Translations under genes and position numbers: made by a program
Assembly (NCBI RefSeq): GCF_000151315.2
Contig: NW_011887298.1
Span: 1,275,695-1,339,694 of the forward strand
Length of the DNA stretch: 64,000 nucleotides
Direction of reading: 5' to 3'
Source: Capsaspora owczarzaki ATCC 30864
Taxonomy: Eukaryota > Opisthokonta > Filasterea
The notes under the pieces: model-generated
What the model was told of the DNA's origin: nothing
The model's input: only the letters and a program-made list of their open reading frames with translations
Databases searched by the model: none
In this document: positions 1 to 10,756 of the stretch, piece after piece
Layout: each line of letters starts with the position of its first letter
Numbering within the stretch: position 1 is the stretch's first letter

Positions 1-2976
1 ATCATCATCATCATCATCGTCTTCCCCCGCGGCGGCGGGGGGGATTCAGGCAAACAGCAGTCAAGCACGCGTCAAACCCGAGATTTACACCGAAGTTCAT
101 TCCCGTTGGCTATTTTCCAACCCCGACGAGTTGAGAGACGCGTTCAAGATGCTCGAGGAGAACAATCATGACATTCGGTTGCGATACGACGCCAATCCCA
201 CCGAAGACGACGACATCGCTGAATGCGACTGCAGATTGTCTTCCGTGCAACCCGCGTCCACCGACTTGGCCGACGACGAAACTAGCGTAGTGCAAGATGA
301 TAGGGACGACATTCTTGAATTTCTTAACGACCAAGACGGGCACGACGAAAACTGCCGCTCAAGAACGCCTCGGAAGCGCAGGGGAGTCCATCTCACCAAG
401 GAGGAGCGAGATAAACTTCCGCAGTGGAGCCCTAGTACGACGGTCATTCCTGTTCGAACACGCCGTTGGTATTGCTTCAATAGACGCGATCCGTCGAGGC
501 CGCCTACGACCGTGCCAGACACACCAACTCTCCAACAACGATTTATTCGCGCCTGCTCCAGCAAGAAGCGAGTTGACAACAACTTTCACTTACGTCCGGA
601 GCTCGGCGCCGGATCCTGCAGTTTCGGTCTGAGATTGACGGAGCTTGGCCAACACATGCACGGCGAGCTGCTCCTTATTGGGTTCAAGCTCGAGCAGATG
701 GGTCGCCACGACACGGCTTGCACCGACGGCTCGCTCGCTTTCAAGCAGCGCGCGCATCCTGAAATCAAAGAGTGGGTCATGGATCTGGTGCGCAAGGGGT
801 GCTCGGAGGCGTCCATTGTAGCGCAGTTGGAAGGGCCAACTCTCAACCCGCCGCCTCGCCCTCTTTCAAGTTGGAACGTACCGTACACTTCTGGTCGCTG
901 GTATCCCACCAAAGACGCAATTCGCATGATGATAGTCAACTCAAGCAGCGAGAAGCTACATGGAACCGACCAGCAGCGCATCGACCAATTTCTCGCGTCA
1001 ACCTCGTCGTATGCCTGCTCTCACCCTCACTCGCTCTACCAAGATGGGCAGTGCCCCGGCGAAAGCCAATACGGCGACAAAAGCGATGTCATTTATCATC
1101 AATTTGTTCACTGCGACTGCCAGAGCTGCCTCGAAATCCCCCTGAGGGAGTCGAACATTCTGATTTTAATGACGCCTTGTCAGCGGGCAACGTGGGACGC
1201 CCTTCGTCCCAAGGTCCTGTTCCTGGATTCAACCTTCTCAGTCAACCGCTACGACTGGGCGACAACAGCACTCGTTGCTGCTGACGAATCAGGCGCTGGT
1301 GTGCCGCTGGCGTTCATGATCTCCGACAGAGATCGCGAGCATGAATATGCGCGGTTCTTGTCCGAGGTCAAGCACGCCGTAGGTGAAGCGTTTAATCCGG
1401 TGCGCATCGTCATCGACAAATGCGGCGCTGAGCGAAACGGCATCAATCAGGCGGTGCCGGGTGTGCAGGTGGCAACTTGCTGGTTTCACGTCTGCCAAGC
1501 GGTGGAGCGCCAGTACCCGGGCAGACTAGATCTTCTCTCGTGTATGGCTAAAATGCGGTATGCCAGGAATGCACAAGAGCTGAAGGACGCGAGCAACAGC
1601 TTGCTCAACGCCGCCGGCGAGTTCCAAGGTTATTTTCTGTCTCAGTGGCTCAACGAACGAGATATTAAAACCTGGACGCTCTTCCACCTTGGCTTGGTGC
1701 GTGATGCGCTGGATCAAGGCCACACCAACAATTTGATTGAGCGGTAAGCTTGTGATGATTGTGAGTCGCTTGTCCCGTGCCGAACTTTGGAACCTCGTTG
1801 ACTTGTCATTGCGACTTGCCTCCCCCATAGCTTTTTCGGCACGTTCAAGTACAAGTTTCTGAAAGGTTACCGCATGCACGATTTGGCAGGTCTCGCAATC
1901 AGGATTGTTCGGGACACGAACCAGCACTTCTGTTTGCAACGCCAACGCCAGCGACTCGACAAGCCGAATGTCGCCTTCCTTCCAAAGTTCCGCTCCTTAC
2001 TGCTTGAGAAAGAGATGCACGCAGAGAAGCTCGTGGAAACCGGTCAGGTGTTGGAGCTTCATCGCTACTTTGGTGTAGGACTTGTTCTGCCTCAGCGGAC
2101 GCTTTCTGAGCTTGATCTACTCCAAATTCGCGAACTCGCAAACGCTCACCTTGAGCCATTTTATCAGACGCGTGGCATGCCCTTGACTGAGGGTTTGCAG
2201 CAGCTGCACGAAGCGCTGAAGCAACAGTACCCAGATGTTGTGGTCGTTGGTGTCGAGCGGCGCTTTTGCAGCGCCATGCACGATCACGCTTTCATTTGCA
2301 GCCACATCCGTGCCGTCGCGCGGCACTTTGGAGGCATCGAGAACTTTCGTCTTCAAATCCATTCTCTCTTCGAAGAGCCACCAGTGTGTCCCGTGTCCCG
2401 CTCAGCACCCGTCAATCCTGCAAGCGAATCTGCTGTGTCCGCAGCCACTACTGCTTATGCCGATGATGCCCTGCCGACTGGCGCAACCGACATGGCCGTA
2501 GACGATCAGCTTGATGCAGACGGACCTGCTCGCACCTCTGACATGGCCGTAGACGATCACCTTCCCTCGGGCCCGGATGCAGACGGACCTGCTGACCGCA
2601 CCTCGGACCTCCCCGCCGAGCTCGATCCGAATCACGGAGCGTCACCTTCTGCGCGTAACTCCGATGATGCTCCAGAGCACAGCTCTGGCCTTGTTGAGAC
2701 GGTGGCCAGTCCCGACGACCTGGTGGACGAGCTCTCCAAGCTGTTCGAGAAAGGACTCGAGCGTCTCAAGACCATGGCTCAGGGCGATGAGTTGCACAGC
2801 CTCGTTCGCCAGCTCACACGCAATTGCAGCAACAGCATGCGGAATGCGACAGGTCAGCGAGGGATTCTTTCATTAGATACCCGGCGCACGCGTGGTGCAA
2901 CTCGTAAGGCTGCCAAATCTACCCGAGCTGCCCAAGCCAAGGCAAAGCGAACTGCTGCTGCCAAAGCCAACCGAGC

Positions 2977-3007
<31 letters not shown>

Positions 3008-3679
3008 TCAACATCGTCAGCCTCAACCGTTCTTCCAGGTAACGCAACTGCATCCGCAGCAGCGTCGTTGGCGACCAGTTCGTGGACACGACGCAAGAAG
3101 TCTGGAGTGAAGGGGCGGCCCAAAGCTAAGCACCGTGTTCCTGCTGCACTTATCCGAGAAGTCGCAAGATCCTTTTGCGCCAAAGACAGTCAAGCATTCG
3201 AGAGCGCAAGGGCGGCGGTGACTGCGTACAAAACCCAACAGTTTGTCGACTACATCCCGCCTTCTCGCAGCAATCGCGGTACTCGAGATCCGTGGGGCGA
3301 CACTACCCCTTCATTTGCTGATTCCGATCCCACATTTGGGAATGCGAGTGATGGTGCACGTTCAGCCAGTCGGAAACGACCTCGATTGGAGCCAGAGGCT
3401 GACCCGCAGGAAACGAAACCAGCGCAACCAACAGAGGATTGGTTTGAACATTTTGCCCCTCAACTGCGGCCGCCTGGAGGGCGCTCAGCGGCCATCCGTG
3501 CGCGCGACACAATTCGACGGTTTTCACGCTACGACACGAGTCGGGATGACGATGCAGACGTGTTTGAGGCCCAGCCTGAGGAGATGGACGACGATGACTT
3601 CAGGTACACTCTGGAGGAGTGTGTGCGTGCTAGACGGCTTGAAATGTTTGATTCATCTGTAAACCCGGAGTTTTTGTGA
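1..3679 (+). mobile_element. Putative Mutator-like DNA transposon (ends not determined)
   Basis: The region is called mobile only because of the intact MULE DDE transposase it encodes. The left end lies outside the window, and I could not identify a terminal inverted repeat or target-site duplication in the 600 bases after the stop codon. A 13-base direct repeat (gcgcaaaaggagg) occurs twice near 3881-3910, but this is not a terminal repeat. Confidence 0.4.
2..3679 (+). CDS. Mutator-like (MULE) transposase or transposase-derived protein, 5' end outside window
   Basis: Two exons, 2..1743 and 1831..3679 (GTAAGC...CATAG intron); the frame stays open to the left edge, with no in-frame ATG before 149, so the N-terminus is missing. 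A MULE-type DDE integrase core is complete: the first Asp lies in FLDSTF (1226-1228), the second in VIDKCGAE (1415-1417), and the Glu in TNNLIER (1739-1741), directly before the splice junction. A CWFH Cys/His motif sits between the second Asp and the Glu, as usual in the family. Upstream is a possible helix-turn-helix (HPEIKEWVMDLVRKG). The second exon adds about 600 residues: a helical part, then acidic and Ala/Lys-rich disordered sequence with a GRPK AT-hook-like site near 3110. The core has no stop or frame break, so it is either a recent transposon or a domesticated gene; the long C-terminal tail favours neither clearly. Confidence 0.8.
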
Positions 3680-4987
3680 AGTTTTGTGTGATTGTGTGTG
3701 CTTGGTGTTGTACTTTGGGTCATTGTGGTGCTGCCCTCCCCACTGTTTTCACAGCAGCGGCGCCTGAGAGGTGTCAGCATCCTTGACCCCATTCGATTTT
3801 AAATTTTGACACATGGATAAACTTGTCTTTGAAGTTTCGCGGCATAGAACGTGGCAGAAGAGCTTAAAAACAGCTCGACAGCGCAAAAGGAGGAAAGCGC
3901 AAAAGGAGGGAAAATTTTTCTAAGTCCAACTTTTCCTGTCGCCCCCTTGATGCTCACTGCTACGCAGCCTGACTGGGTGACCCGATCCGCCCGCCCTTCA
4001 ACCCCATGACTCAAACACCAATACCATTCCATAAATGCCCTAGTAGTGGGTTGCTGGTCCACCGTGGGGGTTGGTGGCTTGGCCGCTCCCTGCGCGCTCG
4101 CGTCGCTCCCAACCATTCCCTCCCGTGCTCGGTCCAGCGCAGACTTTTTCACCGGCTCAAAGCGGAAATCTACATTATCATTTATGGGCAACATGATGTT
4201 GGCAGAGAGAAGAGGCTAGATGACACTTTGAGATTCGGACTGAGATTAGCGATGAGTGAATTCAAAACGCTTGCATGTAAAAAGGACCCTCCGAGAGGAT
4301 GCTCGGTTTTACTTTTCGGAATATTCACCCAAGCAACCATCATTCGATTCACTCTGTTTTTCTGGTTCTGCTTTCCAAATTATTCAGGTTGACAGCTTTG
4401 CTTGTTGATTTTCGCTTGTTTTGTTTGATTATTGTTTGCTCTTGCTTTCCATCCATTTTGCTTCTGGGCTTCGTGCGACGCCATGTCTATCCACACACTC
4501 ACACTCACACTCACACTCACACGTCTCATCCAACAAGCCAACAAAGCATCGCACGGGTGTCTTGTTGTTGGTTGGTGTCAGAGTCAAAGTCTTTGTTGTG
4601 GATTTGGCTGTGTGTGAACACATCACTTCTCGTTTCGCTCGGTCCACGCTGTCGCCGAGGCTCAAGCACCACCTTCGCCGCTGGAGCAGCTTGTGTTGAT
4701 GTTGTCGATGGGCGCAGTGAGTGGGTGGGCGGTGAGAGCGCTGGGGGTTGTCTGGGATCGACCACTCGGCTGTAGAAGCGGTTCAGAACGAGAACCACCG
4801 CTTCACGAATGAGGCGCAAAACCGCTCTGTCGTGTCGTGGAGTCTCGTTCCAAGGGCAGTGAACGAGACGTAACAAGTCACACCAAGACGGCCGGAACTG
4901 AAGGGGAGGGGAGTGGGAGTGGGCTCAACATTGGCAACAGCAAAAAGCGAGCTCGTGCTGACTGTTGTTCTGATCATATTATTGCAG
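3680..4987. other. Gene-free stretch and likely 5' leader of the LRR-kinase gene
   Basis: No convincing coding sequence. It holds the 3' flank of the transposase gene, a hexamer microsatellite (cacact type) at about 4493-4520, and at its right end the string attgcag directly before the ATG at 4988. That string is a good 3' splice site, so the LRR-kinase mRNA probably has a 5'-UTR intron here. Confidence 0.5.
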
Positions 4988-7900
4988 ATGGCTTCTGCAT
5001 GGACACCGCGGCAGCGTGAGCTGTTTGAAAAGGCCAAGTCTTCCAATGTGGTCGAGTAAGTCTCGTCCAAGACCGAGGCGTGGTCGTTGCCGCGCGCTGA
5101 CTTATTTGGCGGCATATAGTTTCAGACGCTCAGGAATCACTGACGCCGATGCTTTGGTTATTGCCGAGGGTCTCAAGGAGAATCGCAATTTGCAGTATCT
5201 CGAGTAAGGCAGTTGCAAGGAAGGGAGTCGCTCAAGACGATATCTGACGTGTATCAATTAGTTTGGATGGCAACCAGATTGGCGACGCAGGAGCACAGGC
5301 GATCGGAGCTGCGCTTCGAAACAAGGCCAAGCTGTCTATTCTCTAGTACGTTCTGGAGCTGTCACAGAGGCTATTGGGCGCGCTACACTAACTTGAGCGA
5401 TCTGACATAGTTTGAGCAGGAACAAGATTGGTGACACTGGAGCTCGTGCCATCGCTGAAGGCCTGCAGACGTCGACTGCATTGACTGATTTGAGGTATTG
5501 GTCGCTCGTTTGAGCATCTCCAGCTTTGCTCCAGAATGGCTTGCTTCTGATTTTGGATGATTTAGGATGTTTGAGAATCAAATCGGCGATGCTGGAGCGC
5601 AGGCGATCGGATCTGCGCTTCGAAACAAGACCAAGCTGTCTATTCTTTAGTACGTTCTCGTGGTGTCACAGGGAGCGATTGGGGGCGCGACACTCACTTG
5701 GCCGAGTTGATGCAGCTTGGATGTGAACAGGATTAGTGACATTGGAGCTCGTGCCATCGCCGAAGGCCTGCAGTCGTCGACTGCACTCACTGTGCTCGTG
5801 TATTGTAGTCCCGTGTTGACCTCCTGTCGCATGTCAAGTTTCGCTCAAGAATGGCTTGCTTCTGATGTTTGTATGGCATAGGATGCACGCCAATCAAATT
5901 GGTGACGAGGGAGCACAGGCGATCGGATCTGCGCTTCGGAACAAGTCGACCTTGACTGCACTCAGGTACTTGTCTGGTGGTGTCACAGAGGCTATTGGGC
6001 GCGCGACACTAACTTGATCGAGTCGATGCAGCTTGAGTAATAACAAGATTAGTGACATTGGAGCTCGTGCCATCGCTGAAGGCCTGCAGACGTCGACTGC
6101 ACTCACTGACCTCCGGTATTGTAGTCGCCCGTTTGAGGGATCGCCGCATTCTTCAGCTTTGCTCAAGAATGACTTACTTCTGATATTGGTTTGATTTAGG
6201 ATGCACACCAATCAAATTGGCGATGCTGGAGCACAGGCGATCGGATCTGCGCTTCGAAACAAGGCCAACCTGTCCATTCTCTAGTACGTTCTGGTGGTGT
6301 CACAGGGGCGATTGGGCGTGCAGCACTAACTTTACCGATCTGACGCAGTTTGAGCAACAACAAGATTGGTGACATTGGAGCTCGTGCCATCGCCGAAGGC
6401 CTGCAGACGTCGACTGTGCTGACTGATTTCAGGTATTGGTCGCTCGTTTGAGCATCTCCAGCTTTGCTCTAGAATGGCTTGCTTCTGATTTTGGATGATG
6501 TAGGATGTTTGAGAATCAAATCGGCGACGCTGGAGCTCAGGCGATCGGAGCTGCGCTTCGAAACAAGACCAACCTGTCTATTCTTTAGTACGTTCTGGTG
6601 GTGTCACAGGGGCTATTGAGCACGCGACACTAACTTTACCGATCTGACATAGTTTGAGCAACAACAAGATTGGTGACATTGGAGCTCGTGCCATCGCTGA
6701 AGGCCTGCAGACGTCGACTGCACTCACTGACCTCCGGTATTGTAGTCAAGTGTTGACCTCCTGTCGCATTCAAGTTTCGCTCAAGAATGGCTTGCTTCTG
6801 ATGTTTGTATGGCATAGGATGCACACCAATCAAATCGGCGATGCTGGAGCAGAGGCGGTCGGATCTGCGCTTCGAAACAAGGCTAACCTGTCGAAACTGA
6901 AGTATGTTCTGTTGTGGTACAGGGGTGTGGGTGTGCGGGTCTTCCAACAACTTGATGCAGCAACATGAGCCATCGAACACTGAACGTCGTTGACAATGCA
7001 ATAGTCTGACAGACAACCAGATCTCTGCAAGCGCCGTTCAGTTTTTATCCAAAAGCGTTCTCGCAAAATGCGTTTTCTCGTGAGTGCCCTTGTCTTGCGG
7101 GTGTTTGTGACTTTTCCGGTCTTTCTGACTTGATTCAATTCCAGGGCCGAAAATCAGCGCACTCGCCCTCAAAATGCAATCAGTCCTCCTGCCATTCCAC
7201 CGAAACCTGCCCACTTAGACCATACTCCCAACTCGCCTCTCGCTGCGTCTGATGCGACGTCGCAGCAAGTTCGTGAACTCCAGGCGCGTATTGCTCAGCT
7301 GGAGCTAGCTCAGCAAACCACAACCGCGGCACCCATCCTCTCCACCATTCCGCGAGTGTCGTTGCAAGTTCTGTCGCAAGCCACAACGCAGTTTTCAGAG
7401 TCCAAGCGCATCGGTGGCGGTGGATTTGGCAGCGTCTACTCTGGTGTGTGGAGCGGTCAGCGAGTTGCTGTCAAACGGTTGGCAGCGGATTCAACTCAAG
7501 GCGTGGCTCAGTTTGAGGCCGAGCTCGAAGCCCTCTCGCGTTTCCGTCACCCGAATATCGTCACCATCATGTGCTATGCCCAGGAAGGCAACGAGCGTTG
7601 CTTGGTCTACGAGCTGATGCCAAACGGCTCTGTTCGCGAACGTCTCGATCGCAAGGGTGGCACGCCTGCATTGAGTTGGCAGCAGCGCCGAACCATTGCG
7701 ACTGATATTGCAAACGCTATGCACTTTGTGCAGACTGCCATTCCGCGTCAGCCGCTGTTCCACCTGGATCTCAAGACCGACAATGTACTTTTGGCCGCCG
7801 ACTTTCATGCCAAGGTCGCCGACTTTGGTCTGACGCGCTCTGCTCCAGCTCAAGTGGATGCACACAGCTACATTCGTACGCAAACGGTTCAAGGCACACT

Positions 7901-8432
7901 GCAGTACATCTGCCCGCAGTACCACCAGGAAGGCAAGGTCTCCATCAAAACGGATGTGTACTCGTACGGCATGATTCTGCTTGAGCTTGTTACTGGACAA
8001 CAGCCCAGCATCGATTTGATGGGTACTGTTCGGCACCAGCTTAAACGGAGCCGTAAAATCGATGCGGTGCTTGACAAGGCAATTGACTGGAGCAGTGAAG
8101 CTAAAGAGTCGGCACAGGCCATCGCCGAGCATGCGGCTGATTGTCTCGAACCCACGCGAGTGGATCGACCGTCGTTCGGCGAGATTTTGAGGCGATTGTC
8201 TGGCGAAGAAGTTGCAGGAGCAAACGAGGAAGAGATTATCGAGGGCAGCGATCGCGAGTGCTTGGTCTGTTACAACGCCCCGACGAATGCCAAGCTGATG
8301 CCTTGTCACCACGCATGTGTCTGCGTTGCGTGTGCTCAATGGATGATACAGCGTCGAGACAAGTGCATGATTTGCCGAGTCCTTCCGACTTCGTTCCAAC
8401 AGGGCACGTACACCAAGACTTTTGTTCCGTGA
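4988..8432 (+). CDS. LRR (ribonuclease-inhibitor type) - TKL/IRAK-like protein kinase - RING finger protein
   Basis: Fifteen exons give 812 residues: 4988-5055, 5120-5203, 5262-5345, 5411-5494, 5566-5649, 5716-5799, 5882-5965, 6032-6115, 6200-6283, 6349-6432, 6504-6587, 6653-6736, 6818-6901, 7005-7079, 7145-8432. Exons 2-13 are each exactly 84 nt and encode one 28-residue LRR; every intron is phase 2. The kinase spans about residues 470-738: GGGGFGSV loop, VAVK lysine, DFG, and a GTLQYICPQY activation-segment end. Two motifs are unusual: HRD is HLD, and the APE triplet reads CPQ. The C-terminus (about 756-795) is a RING with spacing C-x2-C-x11-C-x-H-x3-C-x2-C-x10-C-x2-C, the MIB/IAP layout. 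No signal peptide or membrane segment is visible, so it is probably cytosolic. Function is inferred: sensing through LRRs coupled to phosphorylation and ubiquitylation. No ligand can be named. Confidence 0.9.
5120..6901 (+). repeat. Tandem array of twelve 84-nt LRR exons with co-duplicated introns
   Basis: Two exon types alternate, one ending GARAIAEGLQ(T/S)STAL, the other GAQAIG(S/A)ALRNK. The two-exon unit recurs at 5411, 5716, 6032, 6349 and 6653, a period of 304-317 bases. A larger copy is also visible: 5411-5965 and 6349-6901 match at an offset of about 937 bases, including their introns. The 71-nt intron at 5495 and the one at 6433 differ at only two positions by eye. This indicates recent duplication or gene conversion of whole exon-intron units. 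Confidence 0.9.
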
Positions 8433-9064
8433 ACTTTATTGTTTGAAAGTATGTTGTGTTGCATGTCTAATTCGGGCTGCTTCTGGAGTCGCGCTGATCT
8501 AGTTTGTGTCTGTGGAGATGATCTTCTTGAAAATTGGAGATCTACTAAGAAGGTCAAAACTCGAGAGAGACTTTTCAATTGTTTTTTTTTGTTGTTGTTG
8601 TTGTTGTTGTTGTCAAGGCAAGCTGCCGAACGTTGAAAACCACATCTCTCGTAACAGCTTGTGCTTGATAGCGCATTGCTGCGAGTGCAAAGGAAATGGG
8701 GAAGGAGCGAACGCAAGATCAAGATCAGTCACCCACAAGCCATCCCCGGTTTTTAAAAACATTTCGAGCTACTTGCCTCGTAATGCGCCGACAAGTCTTC
8801 GCCACTATCGCCGTGGGGTAAACGCTCGAGCACAAGAGCTAGAATTTTGTCGAGAACTTTCATATTGCCGACCTGCAATCGCACAAATCAGCAAGTTAGA
8901 GAGGAAAACGCCAACCACATTTCAACTCATATGAAACTGAAACCTCGGTCGCGATTGGAGGTAGCTCGTTTCCCAATGACGAGGCAGTCGTCTCGTGGGC
9001 ATCTGGTCAGTGGGAAAAAAAGCAATGAATATCTCTAGCACATGGAAAAAACAACACTGCACAA
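8433..9064. other. Intergenic region between convergent genes
   Basis: Tail-to-tail gap between the LRR-kinase gene and the minus-strand gene ending at 9065. It holds a (GTT)n microsatellite at about 8591-8613 following a short T run. No gene is visible. Confidence 0.5.
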
Positions 9065-10419
9065 TCAAAGCTTACTCATGATCTCGTGCGTTGCGGCCAA
9101 ATTGTCAATTTCCAGGCAAATCATCATCTTCCACGAAAGAGGTCGGGAGCACTGTGCAACTACTTGGCGCAACGCGGTGGCTGGGAAGTGGAATGTGTGG
9201 TGATGGCAAGTGAGCTCCACATCCGCCGCTAAAAAAAAAAAAAAAAAAAAAAAAAACACGCATCCCACCAATTCATTACCTGCAGACCATTTGGCTGGTG
9301 TGTTAACAAACTGCCAAGCATCACGGGTGGTCACACGACCCGCTCCTAGTGCGGTCGGATAGCCAAGTGTGCCAATCAAATCGTCCGGATGCCGCAGTTG
9401 GACAATGTCGAGATCGTCCACCCAGGAAACGGAGGTGGTGTGTTGGGCTGTATTGCTGGCAAACAGTTGCTCGCACGAGTTTTCAAACGACTCCCACAAC
9501 TCGGACACGAGGGCGTCCTTGATGCTGTTTTGGCTCTCGAGGCGCGACGTGCTTGCGGAGGAATCGGGCTTGACGAGCAGGCCGTCAGATAATTTGGTCC
9601 AGTTGATGAGCAAGAGCGGCTCGCTTTCTACGCTTGATCGAGGCTGTGGTGGTGGTGGTGCCTGTTGCTTGTTTTCTTGGGAAGGTGATGACTGAATCGG
9701 CTCCATCTGCCGCGGTGGTTTTAGAATGCGAGCTGCGCAACAATGCAAGAAAATCAAACAAGGTCAGCTGTAGTCCATCCCACAGCATCCCAAAAAACAA
9801 GACAAGCCTTGGTGGTAGTTTCTTTGAGCTGTCTGACTCTACCTGCCGGTGTCTGTGCTGAAGTCTGAGCAGCTGCGAACTTGGTCGCGCGCGCAACAAC
9901 CGCCTCGTCGTCCTCCCACGACTCTGGCAGAGCGTCCGACGCTGCTGCAGCTTCGTGCATCGAACCAGATGCGTCGGCCGTGTGAGGCGCAGTTTCTTGA
10001 CTGGCTTGAGCAGCACTCGTCCTCGTGCTGCTACTTGTCAGTTGGACTACTTTGGCAACTGGATTGGCCAGCACGTAGCGGTTGCCCTGGCTGTCGACCC
10101 ACGGACGCGGCCCGTCGTCCTCGGGGGCAACCGTCGCGCTGGGCTTGTCGTCAGCTGCCGTGATGGCTGCCTGGCTCAGCAGCGCGGCGAGTGCCCGCGT
10201 GAGTCGCTCGGCCTCGTTCTCGCGCGCCGCAGAGTCCTCGTGTCGCTCGGTCAATCTTGCGCCTGAGCTCGCTTCTTGCTTGTTTGTGGATGCACCATCA
10301 TTGCGCTTGGCATTGTCGTTGCTTTTATTGTCATTGTCATTGTCGATGTCGTTATGGTCGTCGTCGTCGTCGTAAAAGTCGTCTGCATTGTCGGCGAACG
10401 AAACGAACGAAAGCGACAT
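9065..10419 (-). CDS. Unrecognised acidic, partly disordered protein
   Basis: Three exons on the minus strand, 10419-9843, 9732-9280 and 9228-9065, give 397 residues. I do not recognise the family. The N-terminus has a long Asp/Asn tract (DFYDDDDDHND), followed by Ala/Ser-rich sequence, a short conserved-looking block PWVDSQGNRYVLANP, a Pro-rich linker, and a folded-looking C-terminal half with several Trp and acidic helices (ELWESFENSCEQLF, VSWVDDLDIVQLRHPDD). The last intron carries a 26-base A run on the plus strand (9231-9256), which is the T-rich polypyrimidine tract of its 3' splice site. The ATG at 10419 was chosen because the acidic tract follows directly; an in-frame ATG at 10539 would add 40 residues. 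The splice pattern keeps one frame throughout, which supports a real gene. Confidence 0.65.
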
Positions 10420-10756
10420 GTCACACAAAGACAAATGAAGGACTGCATATGAAAGAGCGATCAAGTGATCCATGATAGGATGGATCGTACTGCGTATGCA
10501 TCGAATAGTGATGAGCAGTGCGGATTCACACAGCCCCAAGTTGACAAGTTGATCGAGACGAAGCCAATGTCAAATCCGAGCGCTTCAACGCCAGCCAGAC
10601 AGCAAATGGGTCCAATATGAAATTGCTCCTCATCATGTATCAACGTCTCACCGGTCCACATCAATCATATTATTCACAGATAGTCTCAGTTATGTCTCAG
10701 ACATGTCTCAGTCTTTTTGTTTGTTTGTTTCACTTCTTTTTTGTCCCTGGGAACTC
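10420..10756. promoter_or_regulatory. Candidate bidirectional promoter region
   Basis: The 337 bases separate two head-to-head start codons (10419 minus, 10757 plus). No TATA box or known motif stands out. The assignment rests on gene arrangement only. Confidence 0.4.

Noticed and set aside
5411-6901. Regular direct repeats resembling a CRISPR-like array
   Set aside because: Period is over 300 bases, the repeats are coding LRR exons with splice sites, and the genome is eukaryotic.
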